Part shown: positions 10,932 through 20,685 of the stretch, in pieces
Layout: the number at the start of each line of letters is the position of its first letter
Numbering within the stretch: the first letter of the stretch is position 1
NCBI GenBank assembly: GCA_019510125.1
Contig: JAEKKX010000008.1
Span: forward strand, 62,001-126,000
Reading direction: 5' to 3'
DNA from: Lysobacterales bacterium
GTDB lineage: Bacteria > Pseudomonadota > Gammaproteobacteria > Xanthomonadales > Xanthomonadaceae
Length of the DNA stretch: 64,000 nt
Notes under the pieces: generated by a model
What the model saw: only the letters and a program-made list of their open reading frames with translations
Told to the model about the DNA's origin: nothing
Database searches by the model: none
Position numbers and translations under genes: made by a program

Positions 10932-11567
10932 TCAGCCGCGCAGTCGGCGCATCTCCAGCTCGCAGCCGAGCATGAACTCGAAGGCGTCCAGGTGGCGGCG
11001 GGCTTCGGCGATGTCCTGGCCCCAGGCGTACAGCCCGTGGCCGGCGATCAGGTAGCCCCAGGTGTCGGGTTCGGTCAGCACCGCGTCGACGCTGGCGATC
11101 AGCTCGTTCATGTCCTGCGAATTCGGCACCACCGGCAGGTCGAAGGTCTTCTCGTGGGTGGTGTGGCCGCGCAGGGCCTTGAACAGCTCGTAGCCCTCGA
11201 GCCGGACCCGGCCCTCCGGCGCGTAGAGCAGGCCGGCGATGGTCTGGGTCGGCGAATGGGTGTGGAGGACGGCGCCGACGTCGGGAAAGCGGCGATAAAG
11301 ATGGGTGTGCAGGGCGGTCTCGGCGGACGGCCGGTGGTGGGTGGCGACCGGACGGTTGTCCATGTCGACGACCATGATGTCGGCTTCGGTCAGCCGGCCC
11401 TTGTCCTTGCCGGAAATGGTGATCGCGGCGCGGTCGGCGTCCATCCGGATCGAGAAGTTGCCGGCGGTCGCGGGCGTCCAGCCCTTGGCGGCGAGCTCGC
11501 GGGTGTGCGAGACGATCTGGGCGGCGCAGCCGGCGTAGAGATTGTGGTCGAAGGCGGGGGTGTTCAT
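10932..11567 (-). CDS. mtnB: Methylthioribulose-1-phosphate dehydratase
   Basis: Class II aldolase/adducin fold; [19 protein letters not shown]; clustered with mtnD and mtnC. Confidence 0.92.
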   Translation of the reverse strand: MNTPAFDHNLYAGCAAQIVSHTRELAAKGWTPATAGNFSIRMDADRAAITISGKDKGRLTEADIMVVDMDNRPVATHHRPSAETALHTHLYRRFPDVGAVLHTHSPTQTIAGLLYAPEGRVRLEGYELFKALRGHTTHEKTFDLPVVPNSQDMNELIASVDAVLTEPDTWGYLIAGHGLYAWGQDIAEARRHLDAFEFMLGCELEMRRLRG

Positions 11568-11646
11568 GCCGCGCAGTGTAGCGGCTGGGGCCTGCCGGGA
11601 TCATGCGCGCCGGTCGGACGCTCATTCCCGGTGGGCATGCGGTCGT

Positions 11647-12306
11647 TCAGTCGTCGGAGCGCTGCTGGCCGTAGCCGCGGAATTTATCGAGCACGCGTGC
11701 CATTTCGTCGTCGGGGAGATCGCGGGTCGGGCCGAGGCTGCGCGCCAGCAGGTACTGCCGGGCGAGGTTCTCGACTTCCTGCGCCAGCGCGTAGGCCTCC
11801 GCGAGCGTGGCGCCGGTGGCGACCTGGCCGTGGTTCGCCATCAGGCAGGCGCGATAGCCGCCGTCCAGGGCGTGCAGCACGTTGGCGGAGAGTTCCGGCG
11901 TGCCGAAGGTGGCGTACTCGGCGCAGGGGATCCGGGCGCCGCCGGCCACCGCGACCATGTAGTGGAAGGCGGGGATGCCGAGCCCGAGGCAGGCCAGCGC
12001 GGTGGCGTAGGTCGAGTGGACGTGGACCACGGCGTTCGTGCGCGGGAACGCCTGCAGGATGTCGCAGTGGAAACGCCACTCGCTGGACGGGATCAACTGG
12101 CCCGGCGGGCAGTCGCCGTCGGCGCCGAGATAGACGATGTCTTCCGGTTGCAGGCGATCGTAGGCGCGGCCGGTGGGCGTGATCAGCAGGCCGTCGCCCC
12201 AGCGCAGGCTGGCGTTGCCGGATTTGCCGATCGACAGCCCGCTGGCGTTCATGTCGCAGCAGCGGTCGATCAGCGATTGCCGGGCGGCGCGTTCGTGGTC
12301 CTGCAT
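11647..12306 (-). CDS. Class II aldolase/adducin family protein, L-fuculose-phosphate aldolase-like
   Basis: PSSEWRFH, VVHVHSTYATA, HYMVAVAGGARIPCAEYATFGTPELS, ANHGQ closely resemble FucA motifs. Confidence 0.88.
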   Translation of the reverse strand: MQDHERAARQSLIDRCCDMNASGLSIGKSGNASLRWGDGLLITPTGRAYDRLQPEDIVYLGADGDCPPGQLIPSSEWRFHCDILQAFPRTNAVVHVHSTYATALACLGLGIPAFHYMVAVAGGARIPCAEYATFGTPELSANVLHALDGGYRACLMANHGQVATGATLAEAYALAQEVENLARQYLLARSLGPTRDLPDDEMARVLDKFRGYGQQRSDD

Positions 12307-12388
12307 GCGGGGGTCGCGACGTCAGACGGGCGTGCAGGATAGCCGGACTGTGCCAGCGTCGCGACCTCGTGAATGCGAACGATTCGCG

Positions 12389-12417
12389 TTGACTTGCGTT
12401 TTCGATGTCGCTGCTAG
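12389..12417 (+). promoter_or_regulatory. Possible sigma70-like promoter upstream of the HiPIP gene
   Basis: TTGACT (12389-12394), 17-bp spacer, TGCTAG (12412-12417); weak -10. Confidence 0.35.
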
Positions 12418-12545
12418 CATGCGTGCCTGTTTGAAGGCCATGCGAACGCTCCGCTCGAAGTCGCTCCGGATTGACCCAGCGCAAGGACACGGCATCGATG
12501 GCCCGGATATTTTCCCTTTCGTTCCCACACGCCACGGTACCCGCC

Positions 12546-12881
12546 ATGTCCCACGATGCTTCCCGTCGCCGTTTCCTGACCATCGCCGTCGTCGCCGCGG
12601 CCACCGCGCCGGTCGCGCTGCATTCGCTCAACGCCGAAGCCGCCGCGCCGGCCCCCGCCGCGCTTCCGAAGCTCTCGCCGACCGACGCCACCGCGAAGGC
12701 GCTGGGCTACGTCGAAGACGCGACCAAGGCCAAGCACGCCGCCTTCAAGCCGGGCAGCGACTGCGCCAACTGCAACTTCTTCAAGGGCGCCAAGGGCGCG
12801 GCGTCCGGTCCGTGCACCATCTTCCCGAAGAACACGGTCGTCGCGAAGGGCTGGTGCAGCGCCTACGCCAAGAAGCCCTGA
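12546..12881 (+). CDS. High-potential iron-sulfur protein (HiPIP), Tat-exported
   Basis: Twin-arginine signal SRRRFL; CANCNFF...GPCTIF...KGWCSAY four-Cys HiPIP pattern. Confidence 0.93.
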   Translation: MSHDASRRRFLTIAVVAAATAPVALHSLNAEAAAPAPAALPKLSPTDATAKALGYVEDATKAKHAAFKPGSDCANCNFFKGAKGAASGPCTIFPKNTVVAKGWCSAYAKKP

Positions 12882-12908
12882 TCGCCAGCGGCTTCGTCGG
12901 CAGCAACG

Positions 12909-12938
12909 AAAAACGGCGCGGGAAACCGCGCCGTTTTC
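12909..12938. terminator. Bidirectional intrinsic terminator
   Basis: AAAAACGGCGCGG-GAAA-CCGCGCCGTTTT hairpin between convergent genes. Confidence 0.85.
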
Positions 12939-12960
12939 GTTTGCCCGCGAACGGGGCGGG

Positions 12961-14502
12961 TCAGGCCTGCGGGCCTTCGTGGAAGCTGGGTTCCGCGGGG
13001 ATCGCCGGTTCCTGCGCATGGGCGTGGAGCAGGTGCTCGTTGCCCGGCGCGAGGTGGCTGCGGCGGCGTGCGTAGGCGAAGTAGACGATCAGGCCGACGA
13101 CCGCCCAGGCGCAGAAGAACTTGATCGTCGGGTTCCAGCCCAGGCTGAAGAACAGCAGCACGCAGCCGGCCATCGCCAGCGGGCCGACGACCCAGACCAT
13201 CGGCGTCCGGAACGGCCGTGCGCGACCCGGATCGGTCTTGCGCAGGATCATCACGCCGGCCGCGACCATGAAGAACGCGAACAGCGTGCCGGCATTGGAA
13301 ATGTCGGCGAGGATGTCGACCGGGAACAGCGCCGCGAAGAACGCGACGAAGATGCCGGTGATCCAGGTCACCACGTGGGGAGTGTGGTACTTCGGATGGA
13401 CCTTGGCCAGGCCTTCCGGCAGCAGGCCGTCGCGCGACATCGTGAACAGGATGCGGGTCTGGCCGAACATCATCATCAGCACGACCGAGGGCAGCGCGAG
13501 GATCGCGGCGCCGGCGACGAGGTCGCCGATCCTGGGCCAGCCGATCTCGCGGAGCACGAAGGCCAGCGGTTCCTTCGACTCGGACAGCGGGCCGCCCGGC
13601 TGCGCGCCCATCGAACCGACCGCGGCGTAGGCCACCAGCAGGTAGAAGATGGTGCAGACCCCGAGCGAGCCGATCAGGCCGATCGGGATGTTGCGGTTCG
13701 GATTCTTGGTTTCCTCGGCGGCGGTGGAGACCGCGTCGAAGCCGACGTAGGCGAAGAAGATGGACGCCGCGGCGCCCAGCACGCCCACGCCCGACAGCGG
13801 CGTGCCCCAGCCGTTCGGCAGCATCGGTTCGAAGTTGGCGCCGTCCACGACCGGGAAGGCCAGCGCGATGAAGGCGGTCAGCGCCGCGATCTTGATCAGC
13901 ACCAGCACGGCGGTGACCTTGGCCGACTTCGAGGTGCCCGCGACCAGCAGCACGGTGACCAGCAGCGCCAGCAGGAAGGCGATCAGGTTGAAGCCGCCCT
14001 TGTGCTCCACGCCGTCGACCATGTGGATCACGGCGCCGTCCTTGAGCTGTTCGACCCAGAATGGCCCTGCGGTGAGGACATCTGGCAGGCCCAGTCCATG
14101 ATGCGCCAGGAAGCCGTTGGCGTAGCCCGACCATCCGACGGACACGGCGCCGGCCGCGACCGCGTATTCGAGGATCAGCGCCCAGCCGACCATCCAGGCG
14201 ATCACTTCGCCCAGCACGGCGTAGGAATAGGTGTAGGCCGAGCCGGAGACCGGCACCATCGCCGCGATCTCGGAGTAGATCAGTGCGGTCAGCGCGCAGA
14301 CGATGCCGGCGATCACGAACGAATACATCATGCCCGGGCCGGCCTTGTTGGCGGCGACCGCGGTCAACACGAAGATGCCGGTACCGATGACCGCGCCGAT
14401 GCCCAGCATGGTGAGGTCGAAGGCGCCAAGCTGGCGGGTCAACGACCGCTTGGCGGCGGTCTCGAGAATCAGGTCGAGCGGTTTCGTGCGCTGAAACAGC
14501 AT
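12961..14502 (-). CDS. APC superfamily amino acid permease
   Basis: About 12-14 TM helices; GIGAVIGTGIFVLTAVAANKAGPG; EETKNPNRNIPIGLI. Confidence 0.92.
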   Translation of the reverse strand: MLFQRTKPLDLILETAAKRSLTRQLGAFDLTMLGIGAVIGTGIFVLTAVAANKAGPGMMYSFVIAGIVCALTALIYSEIAAMVPVSGSAYTYSYAVLGEVIAWMVGWALILEYAVAAGAVSVGWSGYANGFLAHHGLGLPDVLTAGPFWVEQLKDGAVIHMVDGVEHKGGFNLIAFLLALLVTVLLVAGTSKSAKVTAVLVLIKIAALTAFIALAFPVVDGANFEPMLPNGWGTPLSGVGVLGAAASIFFAYVGFDAVSTAAEETKNPNRNIPIGLIGSLGVCTIFYLLVAYAAVGSMGAQPGGPLSESKEPLAFVLREIGWPRIGDLVAGAAILALPSVVLMMMFGQTRILFTMSRDGLLPEGLAKVHPKYHTPHVVTWITGIFVAFFAALFPVDILADISNAGTLFAFFMVAAGVMILRKTDPGRARPFRTPMVWVVGPLAMAGCVLLFFSLGWNPTIKFFCAWAVVGLIVYFAYARRRSHLAPGNEHLLHAHAQEPAIPAEPSFHEGPQA

Positions 14503-14646
14503 TGAGAACTCCCCGGGAAGGCTTGCGGCGATCGCCGGCGAAACGCCGGCGCGATAACCCGGCGACCATACCGGGCCCGCTCCCGGCGCACAAGCGCAGG
14601 CCCCGGCGGCGGCACGTCCTGCGCCGGGCGATAATGCCGGCCCGCG

Positions 14647-15225
14647 ATGATGCGATGCACCATGAACGATCCGAACGCGATGTCCGACCGCCTGCACCGT
14701 GTCTTTGCCGCATACGCCGCCCGCTGGCCCGGGGAAGCGGAGGTCGCCGACGCGTTCGACGCGCTCCTCGGCGACCCCGAGGACCCGTTCGTCCGCGACC
14801 GGCTCGCCGGCCATTTCACCGCCTCGGCCTGGCTGGTCGATCGCGCCGGCGAGCGTCTGCTGATGACCCACCACCGCAAGCTCGACCGCTGGCTGCAGCT
14901 CGGCGGGCATGCAGACGGCGACCGCGACCTCGCCGCGGTCGCGCTGAAGGAGGCGGAGGAGGAGTCGGGCCTGACCGGGCTGGTGGTCGAACCCGAACCG
15001 TTCGACCTCGACCGGCACTGGATCCCCGCGCGCGGCGACGTGCCCGGGCACTGGCACTACGACGTCCGCTACGTCGTGCGGGCGACCGCCGGCGAGGCGT
15101 TCGCGGTGAGCGAGGAATCGCACGCGCTGGCGTGGCGGCCGATCGCGGCGCTCTTCGACGAGCCGGGACTCGACCCCTCGATCCTGCGCATGGCCGCCAA
15201 GTGGCGGGACAGGTCCGTCGGCTGA
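14647..15225 (+). CDS. NUDIX hydrolase
   Basis: Nudix box GGHADGDRDLAAVALKEAEEESGL. Confidence 0.88.
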   Translation: MMRCTMNDPNAMSDRLHRVFAAYAARWPGEAEVADAFDALLGDPEDPFVRDRLAGHFTASAWLVDRAGERLLMTHHRKLDRWLQLGGHADGDRDLAAVALKEAEEESGLTGLVVEPEPFDLDRHWIPARGDVPGHWHYDVRYVVRATAGEAFAVSEESHALAWRPIAALFDEPGLDPSILRMAAKWRDRSVG

Positions 15226-15723
15226 CACGGCGCGCAACGGTCGCGGCGGCGCCAGGGTTCGCCGTGCCCCGCCCGCGTCCGCCGGAGGCTTGCCCGGATG
15301 CCCGCCCCGGGATGCGGGCCGGCGTCGCGCGGGAAACGCTTCCCATGTCGTTCCGGACGACAGTGGGTGCGCCGGTCGCGTGCCGGGGACGATCCAGTCG
15401 CCGGACTGCCGCCCATGACGACAGGCCCGGGGCCCGGGGCGCCGGACCCGGTATCGTCGGTCCCGATCCGGGCGGAAGTCGGCCAGGGACGCGCCGACCG
15501 GGAAACCGCACCTGCCCGGCCGGAACCGGCATGGACAATCCGTCACGGCCGGTGTCGCGAACGGACGTTGAACTCACCGTATGATTCCGGGACATGCGCC
15601 GGAGCCGGATCGCGTGCGCCGCAGTGGCCGTCGTCGGCCCCGGCATCGAGGACGGACGGGACCGCGCCATGCGCCGGGCCCGCCCCCGCGAAATTGATTT
15701 CGTAAAGACATAGGGAGTGTGCA

Positions 15724-18700
15724 ATGGAAGTCGTGAGGCAGCTCCTGGCCGAACTCGCCGGCCGGGACGTCAAGCTGGTGGTCGAAGACGGCAATCTGAA
15801 CTGCTATGCGCCGAAGGGGGCCCTGACCCCCGACCTGGCCGCCGCCATCGCGCGCTGCAAACCCGACCTGCTGCGCGTGCTCGCCGAAGGGTCGGCCGCG
15901 CCGGGGGCGTCGGCGGGGGCGTCGGGGATTGCGGAGTTCCCGCTGTCCGTCGGAGAGAACACGCACTACATCCTGCAGCGGCTCAATCCGCTGAGGAGCC
16001 ACGCGGTCCCGATCTGCGTCGAGGTCGGCGCCGACCTCGATCCCGGGCTGCTCGCCGAGGCCTGGAACCGGGTGCTCGATCGCCATCCGATCCTGATGGC
16101 GCGGATCGTCGAACGCGAGGGCGTCCCGGTCCACCACATCGACCCGGCCTGCCGCGCGGTGCTGCACGAGGAAACGCTGCCGCTGGCGCGCAGCGAGGAC
16201 GTGGTCGCGCACTTCCAGGCGCGCGTGCTCGAACCGTTCGACCTGCAGGCCGGTCCGCCGTGCCGGATCACGCTGTTCACCTGGGCCGGCGGACGCCGCG
16301 GCCTGTTCGTCCTCGTCCACCACATCGTGTCGGACGGTTTCTCCAGCGGCGTGCTGCTGCGCGCGCTGTTCGATGCGTACCGCGATGCGGCCGCGGGCCG
16401 TGCGGCCCCCGCGCCGGCCGCCGCCAGCGGCTACGAGGCGTTCGTCGAGTGGGAGCGGCGGATGCTCGAATCCGCGGACGGCCGCAAGCACGCCGACTAC
16501 TGGAAGGCGCAGTTGCAGGGCGACCTCTCCGGCTTCCGCCTGCTGCCCGACGCGCCGCGCCCGCTGCCGCCGGGTTACGAGCCGGAGATCGTGGTCGACA
16601 CGCTGCCGGACGAGGTCGCGCGCCGCGTCCGCGACTACTGCGCGGCGAAGTCGCTGCTGCCGTCGGCGTTCTTCCTCGCCGTGTTCCAGTTGCTGCTGCA
16701 CAAGTATTCGGGCCAGAAGGACATCGTCGCGGTGATGCCGATGGTGGTCCGGCCGGATGCGCGCTTCCACGACGAGATCGGCTACTACTTCAACATCGTG
16801 CCGCTGCGCGCCAGCTTCGAGTCGCCGCTCACCGCCGCCGGACTGATGCAGCAGATGCAGGGACGGATGGTCGATGCGCTGTTCCACGGCGCCTATCCGT
16901 TCCCGCTGATGATGAACCGGCAGAAGGGCAGCGACGCCCAGGATTTCCGGATCTACTACGCCTACCAGGAATTCGCCAATCTGTCGGATCCGTCCTTCGT
17001 CGAGCTTCGCCGCGAATTCGGCCTCGCTCCGTTCGAGGGCTTCCGGCAGAAGGCCGAGGGCGATTTCGACATCGCGTTCGAGGTGTTCCCGGAGGACGGC
17101 AGCTTCCGCATCCACCTGCAGAGCGATCCGAACCTGTACCCGAACGACACCATCCGCGCGCTGATGGCCCACTTCCGGGTACTGCTCGACGGGATCGGCC
17201 GCGACCCCGACCGCCCGGTCGCGGAATACCCGATCGCCACCGCGGAGGACCGTCGCCTGGTCCTGCAGGCATGGAACGACACCCCCGCGGACTATCCGCG
17301 CGATCGCTGCATCCACGCGTTCTTCCTCGACAACGTCGCCGCCATGCCCGACCGCCCGGCGGTGCTGTTCGAGGGGCGGACGCTGTCCTATCGCGAACTG
17401 GGCGAGGCGACCTCGGCCCTGGCCCTGGTGCTGCAGGCGCACGGGGTCCGCCCGGACACCATCGTCGCGCTGTGCGTCGAACGCTCGGTCGAGATGATGA
17501 CCGGCATCACCGGCATCCTGCGCGCCGGCGGCGCGTACATGCCGATCGACCCGGACTACCCGGATGATCGCGTCACCTGGATGCTCGAGGATTCCAGCGC
17601 GACTCTGCTGCTGACCCAGGCGAAGCATCGCGCGCGGGTCGCGGCGCTCGCCGGCCCGGGCGTGCGCGTGATCGCGCTCGACGACGACTGGGACGAGGTC
17701 CTGCGCGAGGCCGCGGCGCTGGCCGCGCAGGGCGCGCGCCTGGCCGAGGACGTCGGCCCGACCAACGTCGCCTACGTGATCTACACCTCCGGCTCCACCG
17801 GCAAGCCCAAGGGCGTGCTGGTCGAGCACCGCGCGCTGGTCAACCGCGTCCACTGGATGCAGAAGTCGTACCCGATGGACCACCGCGACATCGTGGTCCA
17901 GAAGACGCCGTACTGCTTCGACGTGTCGGTGTGGGAATTCGTCTGGCCGCCGATGGTCGGCGCGGCGCTGGCGTTCGCGGTGCCGAACGGGCATTCCGAC
18001 GCGCAGTACATGGCCTCGCTGATCCGCGGGGTCGGCGTGACCACCCTGCATTTCGTGCCGTCGATGCTGCACACCTTCCTCGACAACTGCAGCGAGCCGT
18101 GCGAGAGCGTGCGCTTCGTGTTCTGCAGCGGCGAAGCGCTCGACCGGCATTCGGTGGACCGCTACCGCAAGGCGTTCCCGAACGCCGCGCTGCACAACCT
18201 CTACGGCCCCACCGAGGCGGCGATCGACGTCACCTTCTACGACTGCACGAAGATCGAATATCCGTTCGTGCCGATCGGCGCGCCGATCGACAACACCCGG
18301 ATCTACATCGTCGACGCGCACAACAACCCGCAGCCGGTCGGCGTGCCCGGCGAGCTGCACATCGCCGGCGACAACCTCGCCCGCGGCTATCTCAACCGGC
18401 CCGAGCTGACCCGCGAGCGCTTCATCGACAATCCGTTCGAGCCCGGCGCGCGGATGTACCGCACCGGCGACCTCGCGCGCTGGCTCGACGACGGCAACAT
18501 CCAGTACCTCGGCCGGATCGACGACCAGGTGAAGATCGGCGGCGTCCGCATCGAGACCGGCGAGATCGAGGCGCACCTCAATCGCCACCCGGCGATCAGC
18601 GAAAGCGTGGTGATCGCGCGCGGTCCCGACGGCTACAAGCAGTTGATCGCCTTCTACCGTGCGGTCGGCTCGCGCGAGGACGACGTCGTCGCGCTCGCCC

Positions 18701-19974
18701 ACGGCGAACTGCGCGCGCACCTGCTGCAAACCCTGCCGGAGTACATGATCCCGGCGGCCTTCGTCGCCATGCCCTCGATGCCGGTCACCTCCAACGGCAA
18801 GGCCGATCGGCGCGCGCTTTCGAAGATCGAGGTCGGTCTGGAGTCGAGCCGGGAATACGTGGCCCCGCGCAACGAGGCCGAGCGCCGCCTCGCCGAGATC
18901 TGGGCCTACGTATTCAAGGAAAAGGGCTTCGTGCTGGAGCAGGCGAAGATCGGCGTCGACGACAACTTCTTCGAGCTCGGCGGCAATTCGCTGCTCGCCA
19001 CCCAGTTGCTGTACCGGATCCGCTCGGCGTTCGGCGTCGAGCTGCCGGTGCGCGCGCTGTTCGAGCAGGTCACGATCGCGCAACTGGCGGAGACCATCGC
19101 CCGGATCGCCGCCGGCGATGCGCAGGCGGCCGCCGCCGACCTGGTCGTGGCGATCCAGCCGCGCGGCGAGGGTCCGGCGGTGTTCGCGCTGCCGGGCGTG
19201 GGCGGCAACGTGTTGTCCTATCGCGAACTGAGCCGCGCGTTCGGCCCGGAGCAGCCGTTCCACGCCGTGGAGGCGATCGGCCTGGACGGCGCGACGCCGC
19301 CGCCGGACAGCGTCGAGGCGACCGCGCAGGCCAACCTGGCGGCGATCCGCACGCGCCAGCCGCACGGTCCTTACCGGCTGGTCGGGCATTCCTACGGCGG
19401 CGTGCTCGCCTACGAGATGGCGCGCGCGCTGCTCGCACAGGGCGAGCGGGTCGAGTACCTGGCGCTGCTGGATGCGGCGACGCCCGAGGTGCTGTTCGCG
19501 GCGGACGCGGGCGCGGGCGACGAAGCCGAGGACATGCGCCGCCTGTGCGCGGAACTGGCCGAGCAGAACGGCCGCAGTTTCGACCTGTCCACCGACGCGC
19601 TGCGCGCGATGCCCGTGGACGGGGTGCTCGCGCAACTGGAACGGCTGGGCATTCCGGTCGATCGCGACCGCTACGAGACCCTGACCGCGGTGTTCCGCGC
19701 GAACCGGGACAGCTATCGCCGCTACCGGCCGGCGCCGCCGCCGCTGCCGCTCGCGGTGCATCTGTTCCGCGCGACCCGGTCGATGCCGTCCACCGATGCG
19801 TGGCCCGGCGACTACGGCTGGGGCGCGGTCCTCGGCGCGGCGCCGGTCATCCACGACGTCGACGCCGACCACCACGGGATCCTCCGCGGCGCGGCGGCGT
19901 CGGCGGTCGCGGACGTGCTGATCGCGGCGTCCGCGCCGCGCACCGCCGGCGAGGCGGCGGAGACCACGCACTGA
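15724..19974 (+). CDS. Single-module non-ribosomal peptide synthetase: TubC-type docking - C - A (predicted Ser) - T - TE
   Basis: N-terminal LLAELAGRDVKLVVEDGNLNCYAPKGALT docking domain; C motif HHIVSDGFS; A motifs YTSGSTGKPKG, NLYGPTEAAIDV; T motif DNFFELGGNSLLATQL; TE motif GHSYGGVLAYEMA. Confidence 0.95.
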   Translation: MEVVRQLLAELAGRDVKLVVEDGNLNCYAPKGALTPDLAAAIARCKPDLLRVLAEGSAAPGASAGASGIAEFPLSVGENTHYILQRLNPLRSHAVPICVEVGADLDPGLLAEAWNRVLDRHPILMARIVEREGVPVHHIDPACRAVLHEETLPLARSEDVVAHFQARVLEPFDLQAGPPCRITLFTWAGGRRGLFVLVHHIVSDGFSSGVLLRALFDAYRDAAAGRAAPAPAAASGYEAFVEWERRMLESADGRKHADYWKAQLQGDLSGFRLLPDAPRPLPPGYEPEIVVDTLPDEVARRVRDYCAAKSLLPSAFFLAVFQLLLHKYSGQKDIVAVMPMVVRPDARFHDEIGYYFNIVPLRASFESPLTAAGLMQQMQGRMVDALFHGAYPFPLMMNRQKGSDAQDFRIYYAYQEFANLSDPSFVELRREFGLAPFEGFRQKAEGDFDIAFEVFPEDGSFRIHLQSDPNLYPNDTIRALMAHFRVLLDGIGRDPDRPVAEYPIATAEDRRLVLQAWNDTPADYPRDRCIHAFFLDNVAAMPDRPAVLFEGRTLSYRELGEATSALALVLQAHGVRPDTIVALCVERSVEMMTGITGILRAGGAYMPIDPDYPDDRVTWMLEDSSATLLLTQAKHRARVAALAGPGVRVIALDDDWDEVLREAAALAAQGARLAEDVGPTNVAYVIYTSGSTGKPKGVLVEHRALVNRVHWMQKSYPMDHRDIVVQKTPYCFDVSVWEFVWPPMVGAALAFAVPNGHSDAQYMASLIRGVGVTTLHFVPSMLHTFLDNCSEPCESVRFVFCSGEALDRHSVDRYRKAFPNAALHNLYGPTEAAIDVTFYDCTKIEYPFVPIGAPIDNTRIYIVDAHNNPQPVGVPGELHIAGDNLARGYLNRPELTRERFIDNPFEPGARMYRTGDLARWLDDGNIQYLGRIDDQVKIGGVRIETGEIEAHLNRHPAISESVVIARGPDGYKQLIAFYRAVGSREDDVVALAHGELRAHLLQTLPEYMIPAAFVAMPSMPVTSNGKADRRALSKIEVGLESSREYVAPRNEAERRLAEIWAYVFKEKGFVLEQAKIGVDDNFFELGGNSLLATQLLYRIRSAFGVELPVRALFEQVTIAQLAETIARIAAGDAQAAAADLVVAIQPRGEGPAVFALPGVGGNVLSYRELSRAFGPEQPFHAVEAIGLDGATPPPDSVEATAQANLAAIRTRQPHGPYRLVGHSYGGVLAYEMARALLAQGERVEYLALLDAATPEVLFAADAGAGDEAEDMRRLCAELAEQNGRSFDLSTDALRAMPVDGVLAQLERLGIPVDRDRYETLTAVFRANRDSYRRYRPAPPPLPLAVHLFRATRSMPSTDAWPGDYGWGAVLGAAPVIHDVDADHHGILRGAAASAVADVLIAASAPRTAGEAAETTH

Positions 19975-20005
19975 GTGCGCGGCGGGCGCGACCACGTCCG
20001 CCATG

Positions 20006-20045
20006 AAAAAAGCCGGCCGCTGCGACGCGGCCGGCTTTTTTTTTT
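20006..20045 (+). terminator. Intrinsic terminator after NRPS gene
   Basis: AAAAAAGCCGGCCGC-TGCGAC-GCGGCCGGC followed by a long T tract. Confidence 0.88.
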
Positions 20046-20087
20046 GCGCTACCGCGCAGGGGGCCCGCGCGCAGGCCGGGGCGCGGC

Positions 20088-20654
20088 TCAGTCCGCGCGT
20101 CCGCCGAACTCGCCGGTGACGGTGTTCACCCACACCTTCTCGCCGTTGGCGATGTATTCCGGGACCTGGATCTCGATCCCGGTGTTGAGCCTGGCCGGCT
20201 TCGGGCGCTTGGTGGCGGTGCCGCCCTTGAGTTCCGGCGGGGTCTCGACCACTTCCAGCACCACGCTCTGCGGCAACTGCAGGCCGACCGGCGCGTCGTC
20301 GATCACCTGCACGTAGCACCCGGTGAGGCCGTCGGTGATGTAGCCGGCGCCGTCGCCGACGACATCGGCGTCGAGCATGTACGGGGTGAAGTCCTCGTCG
20401 TCCATGAACACGAACGCGTCGCCGTCCTTGTACGAGAATGTGGCCTGGCGGCGGGCGAGATCGACTTCCTTGAGGTCGTCCTCGGCGCCGACGCTGATGT
20501 CGAGCTTGTTGCCGCCGGGCACGCTGTACATGGTGAAGCGGTACTTCACGTTGCCGCCGCGGCCCTGCGGCGAGCTGCGCTCGATGTCGCGGATCTGGTA
20601 CGCGCCGCCGTTGTATTCGACGACGTTGCCCTTCTTGATGTCGTAAGCCTTCAT
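20088..20654 (-). CDS. efpL: Elongation factor P-like protein EfpL/YeiP
   Basis: EF-P fold; [17 protein letters not shown] loop with Arg instead of the EF-P Lys; C-terminal GGRAD. Confidence 0.85.
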   Translation of the reverse strand: MKAYDIKKGNVVEYNGGAYQIRDIERSSPQGRGGNVKYRFTMYSVPGGNKLDISVGAEDDLKEVDLARRQATFSYKDGDAFVFMDDEDFTPYMLDADVVGDGAGYITDGLTGCYVQVIDDAPVGLQLPQSVVLEVVETPPELKGGTATKRPKPARLNTGIEIQVPEYIANGEKVWVNTVTGEFGGRAD

Positions 20655-20685
20655 TGGGGGGGATTCCGTTGCGGTGCCGTTGCGG

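Noticed and set aside
15226-15720. Possible small gene or second NRPS-cluster gene upstream of the NRPS
   Set aside because: ORFs here are Arg/Pro/Gly-rich with no conserved motifs and no convincing start; treated as intergenic
15574-20319. 1581-aa minus-strand ORF opposite the NRPS
   Set aside because: Artefact of third-position GC bias antisense to a clearly functional NRPS; low-complexity His/Arg/Val/Asp-rich translation with no motifs
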